Source: Prochlorococcus marinus str. MIT 9301
GTDB taxonomy: Bacteria; Cyanobacteriota; Cyanobacteriia; PCC-6307; Cyanobiaceae
Length of the DNA stretch: 64,000 nt
Assembly (NCBI RefSeq): GCF_000015965.1
Contig: NC_009091.1
Span: 1 to 64,000 of the forward strand
Reading direction: 5' to 3'
Part shown: positions 45,500 to 57,054 of the stretch, one piece after another
Layout: every line of letters starts with the position of its first letter
Numbering within the stretch: the first letter of the stretch is position 1
The notes under the pieces: generated by a model
The model's input: the letters and a program-made list of their open reading frames with translations, nothing else
The model's database searches: none
What the model was told of the DNA's origin: nothing
Program-made: the position numbers and the translations under genes

Positions 45500-47302
45500 T
45501 TAATAGTTAGCACCTGTTTTACGGTGATGAACTGCTGTTAGACAATCGGATTTTAGTATATTACCGTGTAGTACTTCAGCGTATATTACCCAATGATCTC
45601 CACATTCCATTCGTTCTTTTACAGCCGCTTCTAACCATGCTAGAGAGTTAGGAATTATTATCTGTTCATTTGGGGTTAATTCAATATTTATACCTTCAAA
45701 TCTATCTTCACCAGGTGAAAAAGGTTTTGTGAATCTTTTCAAAGGTTCTTTAAAATCTTTTTCACTTAAAATATTCAATGCGAATGAATCTCCTATTTGT
45801 AGAAGAGACTCTACCGATCTATCTTTTGCTACTGCAATACTTAACCCCGGAGGCGAAAAACTTGCTTGACTAACCCAAGATGCAAGCATAGCTCCTTTAA
45901 TATTATTCTCATCTTTGCCTTTGGAGGCTGTTAGGACACAAAGCGAACCAATTACTCTTCCAAGAGCTTGCAACTTTGGATCTGTTTTACTTGTAATCAT
46001 TCCAGTATCTGATTTTCTAGGTTTTTTCTTAGCTTTCTTTATAATTTTTCTCCCAAAGTGAGTTCCTATTTCTTCTAGCTCCTTAATTTTTGGTTTATTT
46101 GGACTGAATTTAATTCTTATAGGATCAAAACTAAACTGAAAACCGCCGTCTTTCAATTTTGATTCAAGTAAATCTATCGCCTCGCCGCTCCACCCAAAAC
46201 TACCAAAAATCCCAACTGGCTTATCTCTATTACCCTCTGCTAACAATGTTCCTAGTGCACTTACTATAGGAGTTGGGGCGTGTCCACCAAGAGTGGGAGA
46301 TCCTATTAAATATCCATCAGCATTGTGGATGGATTTTATAAGTACATCATTTGATGTAAATTCACAATTAATACTTTCTACTTCAACAGAAGTTCTATTT
46401 ATCCCTTTGGCCAATGCATCTCCAATTGAGGCTGTATTTCCATATGCACTTGCATAAATAAGAGCGATCTTAGGATTATTTGTGGAGAGATTCTCTCCCC
46501 ATCGAATATAGTCATTGAAAAAGCTTTTTAAGCTATATTCGATAGCTGGCCCATGTAATGGTGCAATAGTTTTAATGTCATAGTCTGCAATTTTTTCAGT
46601 TATTGATACAACTTGATTAGACATTGGTGCCATCAAACAATCATAAAAGTGTTTTCTATCAATTTCTGTACTAATTCGATTCGTCTCAGACCAATATTCA
46701 GATGCAATGTGTGCAGAGAAAATTTTTTCACTTAGAAGTATTTCTTGATTACGTTCATAAATGATTAGACCTCCAGGCCAACGCGCAGTTGGAATAGGAA
46801 TTAACTCTAATGAAATATTACTTAATTCTAAATTAAGTTCCTTTTTGACTATGTTTATTTTGGGTAATTGAATTTCAAAAAATTCTTCTAAGTTAGGATT
46901 TCTTTGATTCCAAAGTTCACTAATAAGTTTGAAGCCAGGATTTGAGCAAGTTATAGTTAAGTCTTGAAATCGCTTACTAACGTTTTTTATGGTTTCTATG
47001 ATTTGAGGATTGATATGTCCAGATATGAAGTTAATTTTTTTTAATTTATATTGATTAAAAAAGTTAGATATTATCTCAATAAATGAATTTAAATATTGCT
47101 TTTCAGGTGGATGAATAATAAGAAGTTCTTCATTATTTCTTATGAAAAAAGTGTTAAAAGAGGTTCCTTTTTCGAGATTAAACTCAAGTTCAAATCTTTC
47201 TTTTTGACGATCTAGAAATCTGATGCAAGTAAAATTATCAGCAATTTCAAATTTTGATAAGTTTTGATTTTCTGAAAGTAAGCTTATATTAATCTCGGAC
47301 AT
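45500..47302 (-). CDS. flv1: Flavodiiron protein, Flv1-like with degenerate diiron site
   Basis: 600 residues: metallo-beta-lactamase-like domain (1-270), flavodoxin (about 275-420) and a C-terminal flavin-reductase domain (about 440-600) typical of cyanobacterial class C proteins. The HxExDH iron motif is replaced by H96-I-N-P-Q-I, the next His by Arg in TARWPG, and the Asp by Lys in LSEKIF; only the last His (APLHGPA) remains. This is the known pattern of Flv1, which pairs with Flv3 in light-dependent oxygen reduction. 16 bases downstream of flv3. Confidence 0.93.
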   Translation of the reverse strand: MSEINISLLSENQNLSKFEIADNFTCIRFLDRQKERFELEFNLEKGTSFNTFFIRNNEELLIIHPPEKQYLNSFIEIISNFFNQYKLKKINFISGHINPQIIETIKNVSKRFQDLTITCSNPGFKLISELWNQRNPNLEEFFEIQLPKINIVKKELNLELSNISLELIPIPTARWPGGLIIYERNQEILLSEKIFSAHIASEYWSETNRISTEIDRKHFYDCLMAPMSNQVVSITEKIADYDIKTIAPLHGPAIEYSLKSFFNDYIRWGENLSTNNPKIALIYASAYGNTASIGDALAKGINRTSVEVESINCEFTSNDVLIKSIHNADGYLIGSPTLGGHAPTPIVSALGTLLAEGNRDKPVGIFGSFGWSGEAIDLLESKLKDGGFQFSFDPIRIKFSPNKPKIKELEEIGTHFGRKIIKKAKKKPRKSDTGMITSKTDPKLQALGRVIGSLCVLTASKGKDENNIKGAMLASWVSQASFSPPGLSIAVAKDRSVESLLQIGDSFALNILSEKDFKEPLKRFTKPFSPGEDRFEGINIELTPNEQIIIPNSLAWLEAAVKERMECGDHWVIYAEVLHGNILKSDCLTAVHHRKTGANY

Positions 47303-47318
47303 TTTAAATATTTATTTT

Positions 47319-49094
47319 CTAATAGTGATTAGCAACTTTTCTGTGATGAACTGCTGTCTTGCATGATAAGTCAGAGACATTACCATTTTCAACAATTCCG
47401 TAAATTATCCAATGGTCTGGAGTTTCCAGTCTGGAACTAACTTTACAATCTAAAAAAGCGAGTGAATCTGAGAGGACTGGTCCTCCATCTGCGATGTTGC
47501 TAATTATATCTACATCTGCAAATCTATCAGCTCCAGGAGCAAATCTTTTTAAAAAATGTCTGAACATTTTTTGATAATTATCTTCTCTCAAGACATTCAC
47601 AACAAAACCTTTGCCAACTTGCATATATGATTCAATAGCTCTATCTTTTGCTACTGCAACTGTAATGCCTGGTGGAGAAAAACTTGCTTGACTAACCCAA
47701 CTTGCTACCATCGCACTTTGTCTAAATGTCGAACCTTCTCCCTGGCTTGCTGTAACTACATATAATCCTCCACTTAACCTACCTAAAGCTTTATCTAAAT
47801 TTGAATCAAGGCTCTTCATAGAGGCAATATTTTTCTTTTTATTGATCAATTGTCCTAAGTCAGTTCCAGCTTCTTCGAATTGTTGATAAACAATGGGATC
47901 TGGAATGTTTTTTACTCTTAAAGGAGAGAAAGCTTCTTTTTGACCAAGTTCTCTTAATTTATTTGCTAAGGAATCTATTGGTTCATCATTTCCACCAAAT
48001 GCATCATAGACAGCTGTAAATTGTTTTGATTTTAGTGCTGCAAATAAAGTACCAAGAGATTCTTTTAATTCATTATCTGAATCTACTGGCCATGTGGGGA
48101 TGACTACTGCTTTTGACTCTGAAATTAAACTTGTTAATTCTTGGGGGTCAGAAGATCTTAAATCAATTAATTGAACCTGTGCATCTGCTTTACTTATTCC
48201 ATGAGATATCGCTTGACTTAGTCGATCACAATAACCATAGTCGCTGATATAGCAAACTGATACAAAATCATTACCTTTGCTTTTATTGCTACTCCATTCT
48301 TGATATTTCCCTTTCCAAAAATTAACTTGATTATGAAGCAAAGGCCCATGACCTACAGCTATTGTTTTTAATTCAGGTAGTTTATCTATTCTTTTAATTG
48401 CTTGGAGAACGCTTCTAGCGTTTGGACCCATTAGGCAATCGTAATAAAAACGAAAATCATCATATATTTCTTTTTGATCAGTGTCATAAAATTCATCAGA
48501 ACAATAATGGAGTCCAAATGCATCGCATGTGTAGAGAACATGAGTGCTGTGGTCATATGAAAAAATTGTATCGGGCCAATGTAAATTTGGTGCGCTTATA
48601 AATTCAATATTATGTTCTAAGCCACTATTAGGATTAGTTCCAAGATTTAAAAACTCTCCACTTTTAACTTCTAGTCGCTTAAAGGGAACATGTATTTGGT
48701 CTTCAATAAACTTAAGGGCTAATTTTGATCCTACTACTGTGATATTTTTGTTTAATTGTAAAAGATTACCTATTAAACCAGAATGATCAGGTTCTGTATG
48801 GCTTGTAATTAGATAATCCACTTCTTGTGGATTTACCTCTTTAAGTAATTCTTCAAACCATAATTCTTCGAATTTTGCGTGACTAGTATCAATTATTGCT
48901 AGTTTTTCGCCTTTAATAATAAAACTATTGTAGGTAGTGCCATTTCTTAAGCCAAATTCAATATCAAATCTACTGCGATCCCAATCCAGTGATCTTATGG
49001 CACAAGAATCATCAGCAAAGTTTTGAGATTGAACTGTCAACTTGTTATTTATTTGTGCCAATTTGGAATTACTTGTCTGGGCAGAGGCTAGCAT
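47319..49094 (-). CDS. flv3: Flavodiiron protein, Flv3-like with intact diiron site
   Basis: 591 residues with the same three-domain layout. All diiron ligands are present: H99-T-E101-P-D103-H104, H172 in NLHWPD, D191 in TCDAFG and H249 in AVGHGPL. Flv3 with Flv1 reduces O2 to water using photosystem I electrons without making reactive oxygen. First gene of the flv3-flv1-FMN reductase unit; divergent from alaS across a 119-bp region with two inverted repeats. Confidence 0.94.
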   Translation of the reverse strand: MLASAQTSNSKLAQINNKLTVQSQNFADDSCAIRSLDWDRSRFDIEFGLRNGTTYNSFIIKGEKLAIIDTSHAKFEELWFEELLKEVNPQEVDYLITSHTEPDHSGLIGNLLQLNKNITVVGSKLALKFIEDQIHVPFKRLEVKSGEFLNLGTNPNSGLEHNIEFISAPNLHWPDTIFSYDHSTHVLYTCDAFGLHYCSDEFYDTDQKEIYDDFRFYYDCLMGPNARSVLQAIKRIDKLPELKTIAVGHGPLLHNQVNFWKGKYQEWSSNKSKGNDFVSVCYISDYGYCDRLSQAISHGISKADAQVQLIDLRSSDPQELTSLISESKAVVIPTWPVDSDNELKESLGTLFAALKSKQFTAVYDAFGGNDEPIDSLANKLRELGQKEAFSPLRVKNIPDPIVYQQFEEAGTDLGQLINKKKNIASMKSLDSNLDKALGRLSGGLYVVTASQGEGSTFRQSAMVASWVSQASFSPPGITVAVAKDRAIESYMQVGKGFVVNVLREDNYQKMFRHFLKRFAPGADRFADVDIISNIADGGPVLSDSLAFLDCKVSSRLETPDHWIIYGIVENGNVSDLSCKTAVHHRKVANHY

Positions 49095-49114
49095 AGGACA
49101 AATCGCGATATAGA

Positions 49115-49166
49115 ATAACTTTAGTTATGTAGAATATAAATCCGCGTGATTATTTTTGCGAAATAA
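49115..49166. promoter_or_regulatory. Two inverted repeats in the flv3/alaS divergent promoter region
   Basis: ATAACT-TT-AGTTAT (49115-49128) is a perfect 14-bp palindrome with a 2-base centre, and TTATTT-N5-AAATAA (49150-49166) is a second 6-bp inverted repeat. Either could be an operator for light or redox control of the flavodiiron genes. No NtcA GTAN8TAC site is visible. Confidence 0.35.
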
Positions 49167-49213
49167 CCGAAATTACGCTTTTCTTTAATTTTTAATCTTC
49201 TCATTCTGGATAA

Positions 49214-51874
49214 ATGACATCTCAACTAATTAAAAAAATAGTTACTGGAGATGAGATAAGAAATGCATTTTTAAAATTTTACAGTGAAAAATTACATAAA
49301 ATCATTCCAAGTGCATCTTTGATTCCAGATGACCCTACGGTTATGCTCACAATTGCTGGAATGCTACCTTTTAAACCAGTTTTTTTAGGTTTAAAAGAAA
49401 GACCATCAAAAAGGGCTACATCTAGCCAAAAGTGCATTAGAACTAATGATATAGAAAATGTTGGAGTTACAGCTAGACATCACACCTTTTTTGAAATGCT
49501 TGGTAATTTCTCTTTTGGAGATTATTTTAAACGAGAGGCTATTCAATGGGCTTGGGAATTAGTTACTAATATTTATCAACTTTCTGTTGAAAATATAATT
49601 GTGAGTGTTTTTCACGAAGACGAAGAGTCTGCAAAAATTTGGATAGATGAAATTGGTATTCATCCAGATAGGATCGTGAAACTAGGAGAGGAAGATAATT
49701 TTTGGTCATCTGGCAAAACAGGCCCATGTGGACCTTGTTCAGAACTTTATTATGATTTTCATCCTGAAAAGGGTCTGCAGAATATTGATTTAGAAGATGG
49801 AGATCGTTTTATTGAATTTTATAATCTTGTTTTTATGCAATATAATCGTGATCAAAATGGAAAATTGACAGATTTAAAATTTAAAAATATTGATACAGGA
49901 ATGGGTCTTGAAAGGATGGCTCAAATACTACAAAAAAAACAAAATAATTATGAAACAGATTTAATTTTTCCAATTATTCAAAAAATTTGTGAGATTGCAA
50001 ATATTGATTATTTTTCTTCAGATGATAAAAACAAAATTTCTTTAAAAATTATTGGTGATCATACAAGAGCTGTTATTCATTTAATTTCTGATGGGGTAGC
50101 AGCAAGTAATCTTGGCAGAGGATATATATTAAGAAGGCTTATTAGAAGAATGGTCAGACATGGGAGATTATTAGGAATAACAAATGAATTTTTACCCCAT
50201 ATTGCTTCTGTCGGAATCAATTTAATGCAAAATAATTATCCTGATTTAAAAAATAATAATGATTTAATTCTGAATGAGATAAAAATTGAAGAAATAAGAT
50301 TTAGGGAAACTCTCGAAAGAGGAGAGAAATTGCTAGATGAGTTAATTTCTTCAGGGCAGAAATTAATTTCTGGTTTTAAAGCTTTTGAACTTTATGATAC
50401 TTATGGATTTCCTCTAGAACTTACTGTAGAAATTGCTGAAGAAAATAGTATCAGTGTAGATGTAAAGGGTTTTGAAGAAGAAATGAATGCGCAAAAAGAG
50501 AGAGCTAAAGCTGCTTCAAGTAATATTGATTTGACATTAGAGGGATCATTAGAGCGAGAAATAGATCTTTTTAACAAAACTGTTTTTAATGGTTATAATT
50601 CACTCCTTTCGGAAGCTGAAATAAAGGGTATATTCTTAGATTCAACATTAGTTAAGCAAGCAAGTGAAGGTCAGAAAGTTTTAATTGTTCTTGATCAGAC
50701 AACTTTTTACGGAGAATCAGGCGGGCAAGTTGGTGATATTGGGACGATATTTTCAAAAGATGTAGAGGTCTTGGTTGATAATGTTATGCGAAAGAAAAAT
50801 GTTTTTTTACATCATGGAACGATCAAAAAAGGAATATTAACTATTGGACAAAAAGTTAAGACTAATGTTAGCTCTTCTAATAGAGCTAAGGCTGCTGCAA
50901 ATCATACAGCTACTCATTTATTACAATCTGCACTTAAATTAATTGTTAATGAAAGTGTTGGACAAAAAGGTTCATTAGTAGCCTTTAATAAATTACGATT
51001 TGACTTTAATTCCTCTAATCCTATTTCAAAAGATCAAATTTCTAAGATTGAGACTTTAGTTAACTCTTGGATTATGGAAAATCATGCCCTAGAAATAAAA
51101 AATATGTCTAAGAGTGAGGCTCTTGAAAAGGGCGCAGTCGCCATGTTTGGAGAAAAATACGATGATGAAGTGCGCGTTGTTAATGTACCAGGAGTTTCAA
51201 TGGAACTTTGTGGTGGCACACATGTTAAAACTACATCCGAATTAGGTTCTTTCAAAATAATTAGTGAGGAAGGAATCTCAGCCGGAGTAAGAAGGATCGA
51301 AGCATTATCAGGTCAATCAGCATTAGACTATTTCAGCGATAGAAATGCTTTAGTAAATCAACTAAGTGATTTGTTAAAAGCAAATCCTAATCAACTTTTT
51401 GAAAGGGTTAATAATTTGCAATCAGAACTTATTAATAAAAATAAAGAGATACAAAAAATGAAAGATGAAATTGCATATTTTAAATACTCATCTATAAAAT
51501 CATCCGCAGAAATAGTAAATTCTTTTTCAATTTTGGTAAATCAGATAGATGGCTTAGATGGGAATTCTTTGCAATCTGCAGCACTTAATTTAACTTCTCA
51601 TTTGGGAAATAAAGCAATAGTGATTCTTGGGGGAATACCAAATCCAGAAAATAGAAAGTTGTTATTTGTAGTTTCTTTAGGTGATGATGCAGTAAAAATA
51701 GGCTTGCATGCAGGGAAATTAATTAATGAGATTGCAAGAATTTGTTCGGGAGGAGGAGGAGGAAAGCCTAACTTTGCTCAAGCAGGAGCTAAAGATATTG
51801 ATAAGTTAAGTGATGCTATAGATTATGCTAAAAATTATTTGCAAAAAACATTAGATAGTCATTCTGATAAATAA
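49214..51874 (+). CDS. alaS: Alanyl-tRNA synthetase
   Basis: Charges tRNA-Ala. Class II catalytic core about 1-250 with [32 protein letters not shown] in pieces ([26 protein letters not shown]). The editing domain has zinc-site NHTATHLL near 560 and CGGTHVKTT near 666, and the DHHA1 C-terminal domain ends with [17 protein letters not shown]. 886 residues, full length. The 3' end overlaps speA by 16 bases. Confidence 0.97.
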   Translation: MTSQLIKKIVTGDEIRNAFLKFYSEKLHKIIPSASLIPDDPTVMLTIAGMLPFKPVFLGLKERPSKRATSSQKCIRTNDIENVGVTARHHTFFEMLGNFSFGDYFKREAIQWAWELVTNIYQLSVENIIVSVFHEDEESAKIWIDEIGIHPDRIVKLGEEDNFWSSGKTGPCGPCSELYYDFHPEKGLQNIDLEDGDRFIEFYNLVFMQYNRDQNGKLTDLKFKNIDTGMGLERMAQILQKKQNNYETDLIFPIIQKICEIANIDYFSSDDKNKISLKIIGDHTRAVIHLISDGVAASNLGRGYILRRLIRRMVRHGRLLGITNEFLPHIASVGINLMQNNYPDLKNNNDLILNEIKIEEIRFRETLERGEKLLDELISSGQKLISGFKAFELYDTYGFPLELTVEIAEENSISVDVKGFEEEMNAQKERAKAASSNIDLTLEGSLEREIDLFNKTVFNGYNSLLSEAEIKGIFLDSTLVKQASEGQKVLIVLDQTTFYGESGGQVGDIGTIFSKDVEVLVDNVMRKKNVFLHHGTIKKGILTIGQKVKTNVSSSNRAKAAANHTATHLLQSALKLIVNESVGQKGSLVAFNKLRFDFNSSNPISKDQISKIETLVNSWIMENHALEIKNMSKSEALEKGAVAMFGEKYDDEVRVVNVPGVSMELCGGTHVKTTSELGSFKIISEEGISAGVRRIEALSGQSALDYFSDRNALVNQLSDLLKANPNQLFERVNNLQSELINKNKEIQKMKDEIAYFKYSSIKSSAEIVNSFSILVNQIDGLDGNSLQSAALNLTSHLGNKAIVILGGIPNPENRKLLFVVSLGDDAVKIGLHAGKLINEIARICSGGGGGKPNFAQAGAKDIDKLSDAIDYAKNYLQKTLDSHSDK

Positions 51875-53805
51875 CTACTTTTTCTGAGACTAATTTCGAT
51901 TTGATCCATTAATTTTCTTGCTTCTTCAATAGTTAATTTTTTTTGATCAATTGCTGATTCAGTATTAATTCTTATAGATTCAACCAAAGAAGCTGAACTG
52001 TAATCTAATAATTGCAAAATTTCTGATTTACTGTCCTCTTTAATAATATTTTTGACCTTATATGAATCATCTTGATTTATGTCTATATGAACAACGTTTG
52101 TACTGCCAAATAAATTGTGCAAGTTTCCTAATGCTTCTTGATAAGCTCCAGTCATAAAAATTCCAATTAGATAATCTTTATCTTTCTCTGGCTCATGTAA
52201 ATTTAGTAATGATTTAATTTTTCCATCATCAATAAAATTATTTAGTTTCCCATCTGAATCACAAGTTAAATCTGCAAAGTTGCCTTTGCAGAAAGGCTCT
52301 TCTAAGTGCCTATGTATTGGTACTATTGGAAAAATCTGATTTATTGCCCAGCTATCGGGAATAGATTTAAAGATAGATAAATTTGCATAATAAGTTGATG
52401 CAAGAGTTTCTGTAATTTCAGATAAATCAGGGTGATTGATTTCATCATTATTCAGGTTATTAGAAATTTCTTTTGCGCAAGCCCAAGCAAGTTCCTCGGC
52501 ATAAGCTCTTTCTGCTAAACTTAAAAATCCTAATCTAAAAGCGACTAAGCAATCTTCTTTAAACTTTTTTGCATCATTCCATAGTTCAATTATTTGAGAT
52601 AAATTTATTTTTTTATTTTTAAGTTTTTTTAATTCATAGTAAGTTTCAAGTAAATTTGAAATTATTAATTGTTGATTTTTTTTATCAAAAATTTGTAGTT
52701 TGGAACTAACATGGCTTGTTCCTAAGACATTAAAAATTAATACTGAACAATGACTAATGATTGCTCTTCCACTTTCTGAGATTATTGTTGGATGCTTGAT
52801 ATTATTTAATTCACATGAATCTTTAATAGTTGCAATAACATCGTTAGCATAATTTTGAAGAGAATAATTAGTAGAGGTGTTGGAGGAGGTTTTAGTTCCA
52901 TCAAAATCTATTCCTAATCCTCCTCCAACGTCGATATATTGCATTGGGGCTCCTAGTTTGCATAGTTCAACATATATTTGACTCGCTTCTTGTAAAGCGT
53001 CTTTGATCACAGCAATATCACTTATTTGACTGCCTATATGAAAATGGAGCAATTTCATTTCGTTGATAAGATTTGCTTCTTTCAATTCTTTTATTGTCAA
53101 CATAATTTCTGGGATTGATAATCCAAATTTGGAATTATCTCCAATAGATTTACCCCACCTACCACTACTTTTACTTGATAACTTTGCTCTAATTCCTATC
53201 AATGGAGTCGCGTTAAGTTCTTGAACTGCTTGAATAATTCTTTTTACCTCATCTCGTTGTTCAATAACTATTATTGGATTTTTGCCGAGTTTTCTGGCCA
53301 AAGTAGCAATCTCAATATATTTTTTATCTTTATATCCGTTGCATATTAATAATGAATTATGGTTTTCAAGAAGTGCAAGGCCAATTAATAGTTCTGATTT
53401 ACTTCCTACTTCTAAACCAAAATTCCATTGGCTACCAAAATCTATTATCTTTTCTAGGACATTTTTCTGTTGATTACATTTGACAGGAAAAACGCCTTGA
53501 TAAATGTTCTTATATTTATAGGTTTTGATCGCTTTAAAAAAAGAGTCATGTAGTGCATTTATGCGATCTTTCAAGATATCATTAAATCTTATGATTAATG
53601 GAGGATTTATTTCTCTACTCTTAAGTTCTTTGACAAGCTTAAAAAGATCAATCTTATTTTCAGATTTTATATCTTTAGTTACTGATATATTGCCTTTGGA
53701 ATTTATAGAAAAATATTTATCTCCCCATTTGTCTATGTTATAAGTCGAAATACTATCTTCAATAGTCCAAACATTCTTTAGTTTTTTCGGCTCAAAATTG
53801 GTCAA
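51859..53805 (-). CDS. speA: Biosynthetic arginine decarboxylase
   Basis: PLP enzyme making agmatine for polyamine synthesis. 648 residues. PLP lysine in [16 protein letters not shown] near residue 109. The barrel carries [12 protein letters not shown] near 253 and [15 protein letters not shown] near 290, and the C-terminal domain has the active-site Cys in LTCDSDGKL near 511. Convergent with alaS, overlapping by 16 bases, and divergent from ndk. Confidence 0.95.
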   Translation of the reverse strand: MTNFEPKKLKNVWTIEDSISTYNIDKWGDKYFSINSKGNISVTKDIKSENKIDLFKLVKELKSREINPPLIIRFNDILKDRINALHDSFFKAIKTYKYKNIYQGVFPVKCNQQKNVLEKIIDFGSQWNFGLEVGSKSELLIGLALLENHNSLLICNGYKDKKYIEIATLARKLGKNPIIVIEQRDEVKRIIQAVQELNATPLIGIRAKLSSKSSGRWGKSIGDNSKFGLSIPEIMLTIKELKEANLINEMKLLHFHIGSQISDIAVIKDALQEASQIYVELCKLGAPMQYIDVGGGLGIDFDGTKTSSNTSTNYSLQNYANDVIATIKDSCELNNIKHPTIISESGRAIISHCSVLIFNVLGTSHVSSKLQIFDKKNQQLIISNLLETYYELKKLKNKKINLSQIIELWNDAKKFKEDCLVAFRLGFLSLAERAYAEELAWACAKEISNNLNNDEINHPDLSEITETLASTYYANLSIFKSIPDSWAINQIFPIVPIHRHLEEPFCKGNFADLTCDSDGKLNNFIDDGKIKSLLNLHEPEKDKDYLIGIFMTGAYQEALGNLHNLFGSTNVVHIDINQDDSYKVKNIIKEDSKSEILQLLDYSSASLVESIRINTESAIDQKKLTIEEARKLMDQIEISLRKSSYLSE

Positions 53806-53927
53806 TTTATGTCTTAGTGATTAATAAATGTTTTTGAAAATAACTTAAAACAATATCTCTTATTTTAATGATTACTTGCCAAGTTACCACCCAAAAGTTG
53901 AATATACATAGAGTGATTATTAACTAA

Positions 53928-54386
53928 ATGACCAAAGAGAGAACCTTTATTGCAATTAAACCAGATGGAGTTCAAAGAGGATATGTTTCTGAGATTATTG
54001 GCAGATTTGAAAAAAAAGGATTTAAATTGGTTGGTTTAAAGCAATTAATACCTTCAAAAGAACTTGCTCAAAATCATTATGGAGTACATAGAGAAAGACC
54101 CTTTTTTGGGGATTTAGTAGACTTTATTTCAAGTGGGCCTGTTGTAGCAATGGTGTGGGAAGGCGAAGGAGTTATTTTGAGTGCTAGAAAATTAATAGGT
54201 TCAACAAAACCTCTGGAAGCAGAGCCTGGAACAATTAGAGGTGATTTAGCTATTGATATTGGAAGGAATATTATTCATGGTTCTGATGGAGAAGATACAG
54301 CAAAATTTGAAATTGATCTATGGTTTAACGAAGAGGAATTATGTGAGTGGGAAACTTCTGATTTGAAATGGCGATCTGAAAATTAA
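53928..54386 (+). CDS. ndk: Nucleoside diphosphate kinase
   Basis: Balances NTP pools by phosphate transfer through a phospho-histidine, here His117 in [25 protein letters not shown] at the N-terminus and [11 protein letters not shown] are family signatures. 152 residues, normal. Convergent with thiO, with only three bases between stops. Confidence 0.97.
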   Translation: MTKERTFIAIKPDGVQRGYVSEIIGRFEKKGFKLVGLKQLIPSKELAQNHYGVHRERPFFGDLVDFISSGPVVAMVWEGEGVILSARKLIGSTKPLEAEPGTIRGDLAIDIGRNIIHGSDGEDTAKFEIDLWFNEEELCEWETSDLKWRSEN

Positions 54387-54389
54387 AAT

Positions 54390-55499
54390 TTAAATCTCAA
54401 ATCTATCTATACTAAATTTTTCTAAAAAGCTTTTTTCAATTTTTTTTAGATTTTTATTTTGAATTATTTTCAAAAGAAGATCACTTGTTATTGCAGAAAA
54501 TAAAACTCCATTTCTGTAATGTCCTGTAGCTATAAAAAGATTTTTAATTTTTGATTTTCCAATTATTGGTTTTAGATCTGGTGTGCAAGGTCTAAATCCC
54601 CACCAATGCTCCATTTGCGGCCAATTTATAGCTTCTGGCAATAAGGAGCGAATGCCTTCTTGCAGTTGTTTTATTCCATTAGGAGTATTACCCTGATTAA
54701 ATTTTGAATCTTTTTCAACTGTCGCTCCAACTATAATGAGTCCATCATCACGGGGAACTAGATAAGTTTTTGGACCAAAAATAACTCTCTTTAAAAAATT
54801 TGTTGGACCTTGTATTGATAGCATTTGTCCCTTTACAGGAAAGACTGGAATCTTATTAAAAATTTTTTTACTCCAAGCACCGCTACATATAATTGCTTTT
54901 TCGCAGTTAATTTTTTTTATTTCCCCAGTGGCACATACAACTGTTGCACCTGTAATTTTGTTTTTTTCGAATGTCAAATTCTCTACTTCTGATCCCTCTT
55001 GAAATTCGACTCCATGCAAGGAGCATGCTCTCTCAAGAGCACGCATCAGTTGTCTTCGGTTATCTATTTGACCATCTTGTTCAAAAAGTAAACCATGTTT
55101 CCAAATTGAATTCATTCCATTAATTTCTGTTTGAAGATCTTTGTGATTTAAATATTTTCCATATTCATAAGTGGGAAACTCTTCAAGATCTTCTTTGTTT
55201 TTAAAAGGAACTACTATGCCACATTTTTTTAAACCGCATTTAATATTACTATCTTGTTCAATATTTTTTATCCATTTTGGAATTAGATTTTGACTTTCTT
55301 GGCCAAATTTTAGTAATTCATCTTCGAGCCCTTCGGCATGAGTAGCTAACATTCCTGCAGCAACAAATCCAGCTGATTCATTTCTGTTTTTGCTTAAAAC
55401 TAAAACTTTGAAGTTATTTCTAGAAAATTCATAAGCAAGAGATAAACCTAAAAGTCCACCGCCAATGATTAGTATTGAATTTTTGGTTTCTTGTGCCAT
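54390..55499 (-). CDS. thiO: FAD-dependent glycine/D-amino-acid oxidase, ThiO type
   Basis: 369 residues of the DAO superfamily. FAD loop ILIIGGGLLGLSLAYEFSR at about 9-27, internal KAIICSGAWSKK near 200, PVKGQMLSI near 222 and C-terminal GHYRNGVLFSAITSDLL near 335. The size and HWWGFRPCTPDLKPIIG block match glycine oxidase ThiO, which makes dehydroglycine for the thiazole of thiamine. thiL is also in this window, though about 28 kb away. Confidence 0.85.
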   Translation of the reverse strand: MAQETKNSILIIGGGLLGLSLAYEFSRNNFKVLVLSKNRNESAGFVAAGMLATHAEGLEDELLKFGQESQNLIPKWIKNIEQDSNIKCGLKKCGIVVPFKNKEDLEEFPTYEYGKYLNHKDLQTEINGMNSIWKHGLLFEQDGQIDNRRQLMRALERACSLHGVEFQEGSEVENLTFEKNKITGATVVCATGEIKKINCEKAIICSGAWSKKIFNKIPVFPVKGQMLSIQGPTNFLKRVIFGPKTYLVPRDDGLIIVGATVEKDSKFNQGNTPNGIKQLQEGIRSLLPEAINWPQMEHWWGFRPCTPDLKPIIGKSKIKNLFIATGHYRNGVLFSAITSDLLLKIIQNKNLKKIEKSFLEKFSIDRFEI

Positions 55500-55578
55500 T
55501 TAAAAATTAATATTTTTATTTGTGTTTTGGTCCTCTTTTCATTTATATCCAATAATATTAATAAAGAGACTTTTGATA

Positions 55579-57051
55579 ATGAACAATTTGGAATCTTGGG
55601 AAGCTGTGATTGGTTTGGAAACTCATGTACAGCTTAATACTAAAAGTAAAATATTCACATCTGCGTCAACAGCTTTTGGTGATGCACCTAATACGCATAT
55701 AGATCCTGTAGTTTGTGGGTTACCAGGAACACTTCCAGTTTTGAATGAGACTGTTCTTGAGTATGCTGTAAAAACTTCGTTAGCATTAAATTTAAACGTT
55801 GCTGAATATTGTAAATTTGATAGAAAACAATATTTTTATCCTGATCTACCTAAAAATTATCAAATTTCACAATTTGATGAGCCACTAGCTGAAAATGGCT
55901 GGTTAGAGGTTGAAATAATTGAAAAGGACAAAGAACCTTATATCAAAAAAATTGGTATAGAAAGGTTACATATGGAAGAAGACGCCGGAAAACTAGTTCA
56001 TTCAGGAAGTGATAGATTAGCTGGCTCTAAGTATTCTTTAGTAGATTACAATCGTGCCGGAATAGCACTTTGTGAGATTGTAAGTAAACCGGATATTAGA
56101 TCAGGTAAAGAGGCATCTGAATATGCTTCAGAGATCAGAAGAACAGTTAGATATCTAGGAGTATCAGACGGAAATATGCAAGAGGGTTCATTACGCTGTG
56201 ATGTCAATATTTCAGTTAGAAAAGGACCTAATGCTCCTTTCGGCACCAAAGTGGAAATAAAAAATATGAATTCATTTTCTGCAATTCAAAAGGCTTGTGA
56301 TTATGAAATAGCTAGACAAATAGAAGTTTATGAAAATGGAGGAAAAATTTTCCAAGAAACAAGGTTATGGGACGAATCTAAGCAATTAACGAAAAGTATG
56401 AGATTAAAAGAAGGTAGCAGTGATTATAGATATTTTCCTGATCCTGACTTAGGTCCAATTGAAATAACAAAAGCCCAACAAGAAATATGGTTTAAAGAAC
56501 TACCAGAATTACCTTCAAAGAAAAGAAATAAATATGTAAGTCAATTTGGGTTGTCTGCATATGATGCAAGGGTAATTTCTGATGAAATAAGTATGGCAAA
56601 TTTTTTTGAAGAAACAGTAGCAAATGGCGCTGAGGCCAAACTAGCTTCAAATTGGGTAACAAGTGATATTGTGGGCTATTTAAAATCAAACAAACTAAGT
56701 TTTAGTGAATTAAAGCTTAGTCCTGAAAATCTTGCTGAAATGATTAGCATGATTTCAAAAAATATAATTAGTGGAAAAATTGCAAAAGAAATTTTACCTG
56801 AACTTATTCAAAAAAATATTTCTCCGAAAAAATTAGTTGAAGAAAAAGGGTTGGCAATGATATCTGATTCTTCAAGTATATTACCAATAATTGATGAACT
56901 TTTAAATGAACATCCAAATGAAGTTCAAGCATTTAAAAATGGCAAAACTAAGTTACTTGGTTTTTTTGTTGGTCAACTTATGAAAAGAACAAAAGGTAAA
57001 GCTGACCCTAAACTTGCAAATAAACTTCTTATGGAAAAATTAAATAATTAA
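55579..57051 (+). CDS. gatB: Aspartyl/glutamyl-tRNA amidotransferase subunit B
   Basis: Part of GatCAB, which amidates Glu-tRNA-Gln and Asp-tRNA-Asn. The ATG at 55579 gives MNNLESWEAVIGLETHVQL and 490 residues. An in-frame GTG at 55522 would prepend 19 hydrophobic residues unlike the family, so I reject it. VCGLPGTLPVLN, QYFYPDLPKNYQISQ, LRCDVNISVR and DYRYFPDPDLGPIE are diagnostic, and the C-terminal YqeY-like tail reaches about 490. Confidence 0.96.
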   Translation: MNNLESWEAVIGLETHVQLNTKSKIFTSASTAFGDAPNTHIDPVVCGLPGTLPVLNETVLEYAVKTSLALNLNVAEYCKFDRKQYFYPDLPKNYQISQFDEPLAENGWLEVEIIEKDKEPYIKKIGIERLHMEEDAGKLVHSGSDRLAGSKYSLVDYNRAGIALCEIVSKPDIRSGKEASEYASEIRRTVRYLGVSDGNMQEGSLRCDVNISVRKGPNAPFGTKVEIKNMNSFSAIQKACDYEIARQIEVYENGGKIFQETRLWDESKQLTKSMRLKEGSSDYRYFPDPDLGPIEITKAQQEIWFKELPELPSKKRNKYVSQFGLSAYDARVISDEISMANFFEETVANGAEAKLASNWVTSDIVGYLKSNKLSFSELKLSPENLAEMISMISKNIISGKIAKEILPELIQKNISPKKLVEEKGLAMISDSSSILPIIDELLNEHPNEVQAFKNGKTKLLGFFVGQLMKRTKGKADPKLANKLLMEKLNN

Positions 57052-57054
57052 AGT

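Noticed and set aside
54345-54353. GAGTGGGAA match within ndk
   Set aside because: Nine bases inside a conserved coding sequence, with none of the flanking guaA-end bases; coincidence.
55522-55578. N-terminal extension of GatB from a GTG
   Set aside because: The extra 19 residues are hydrophobic and not part of the family; the ATG at 55579 fits.
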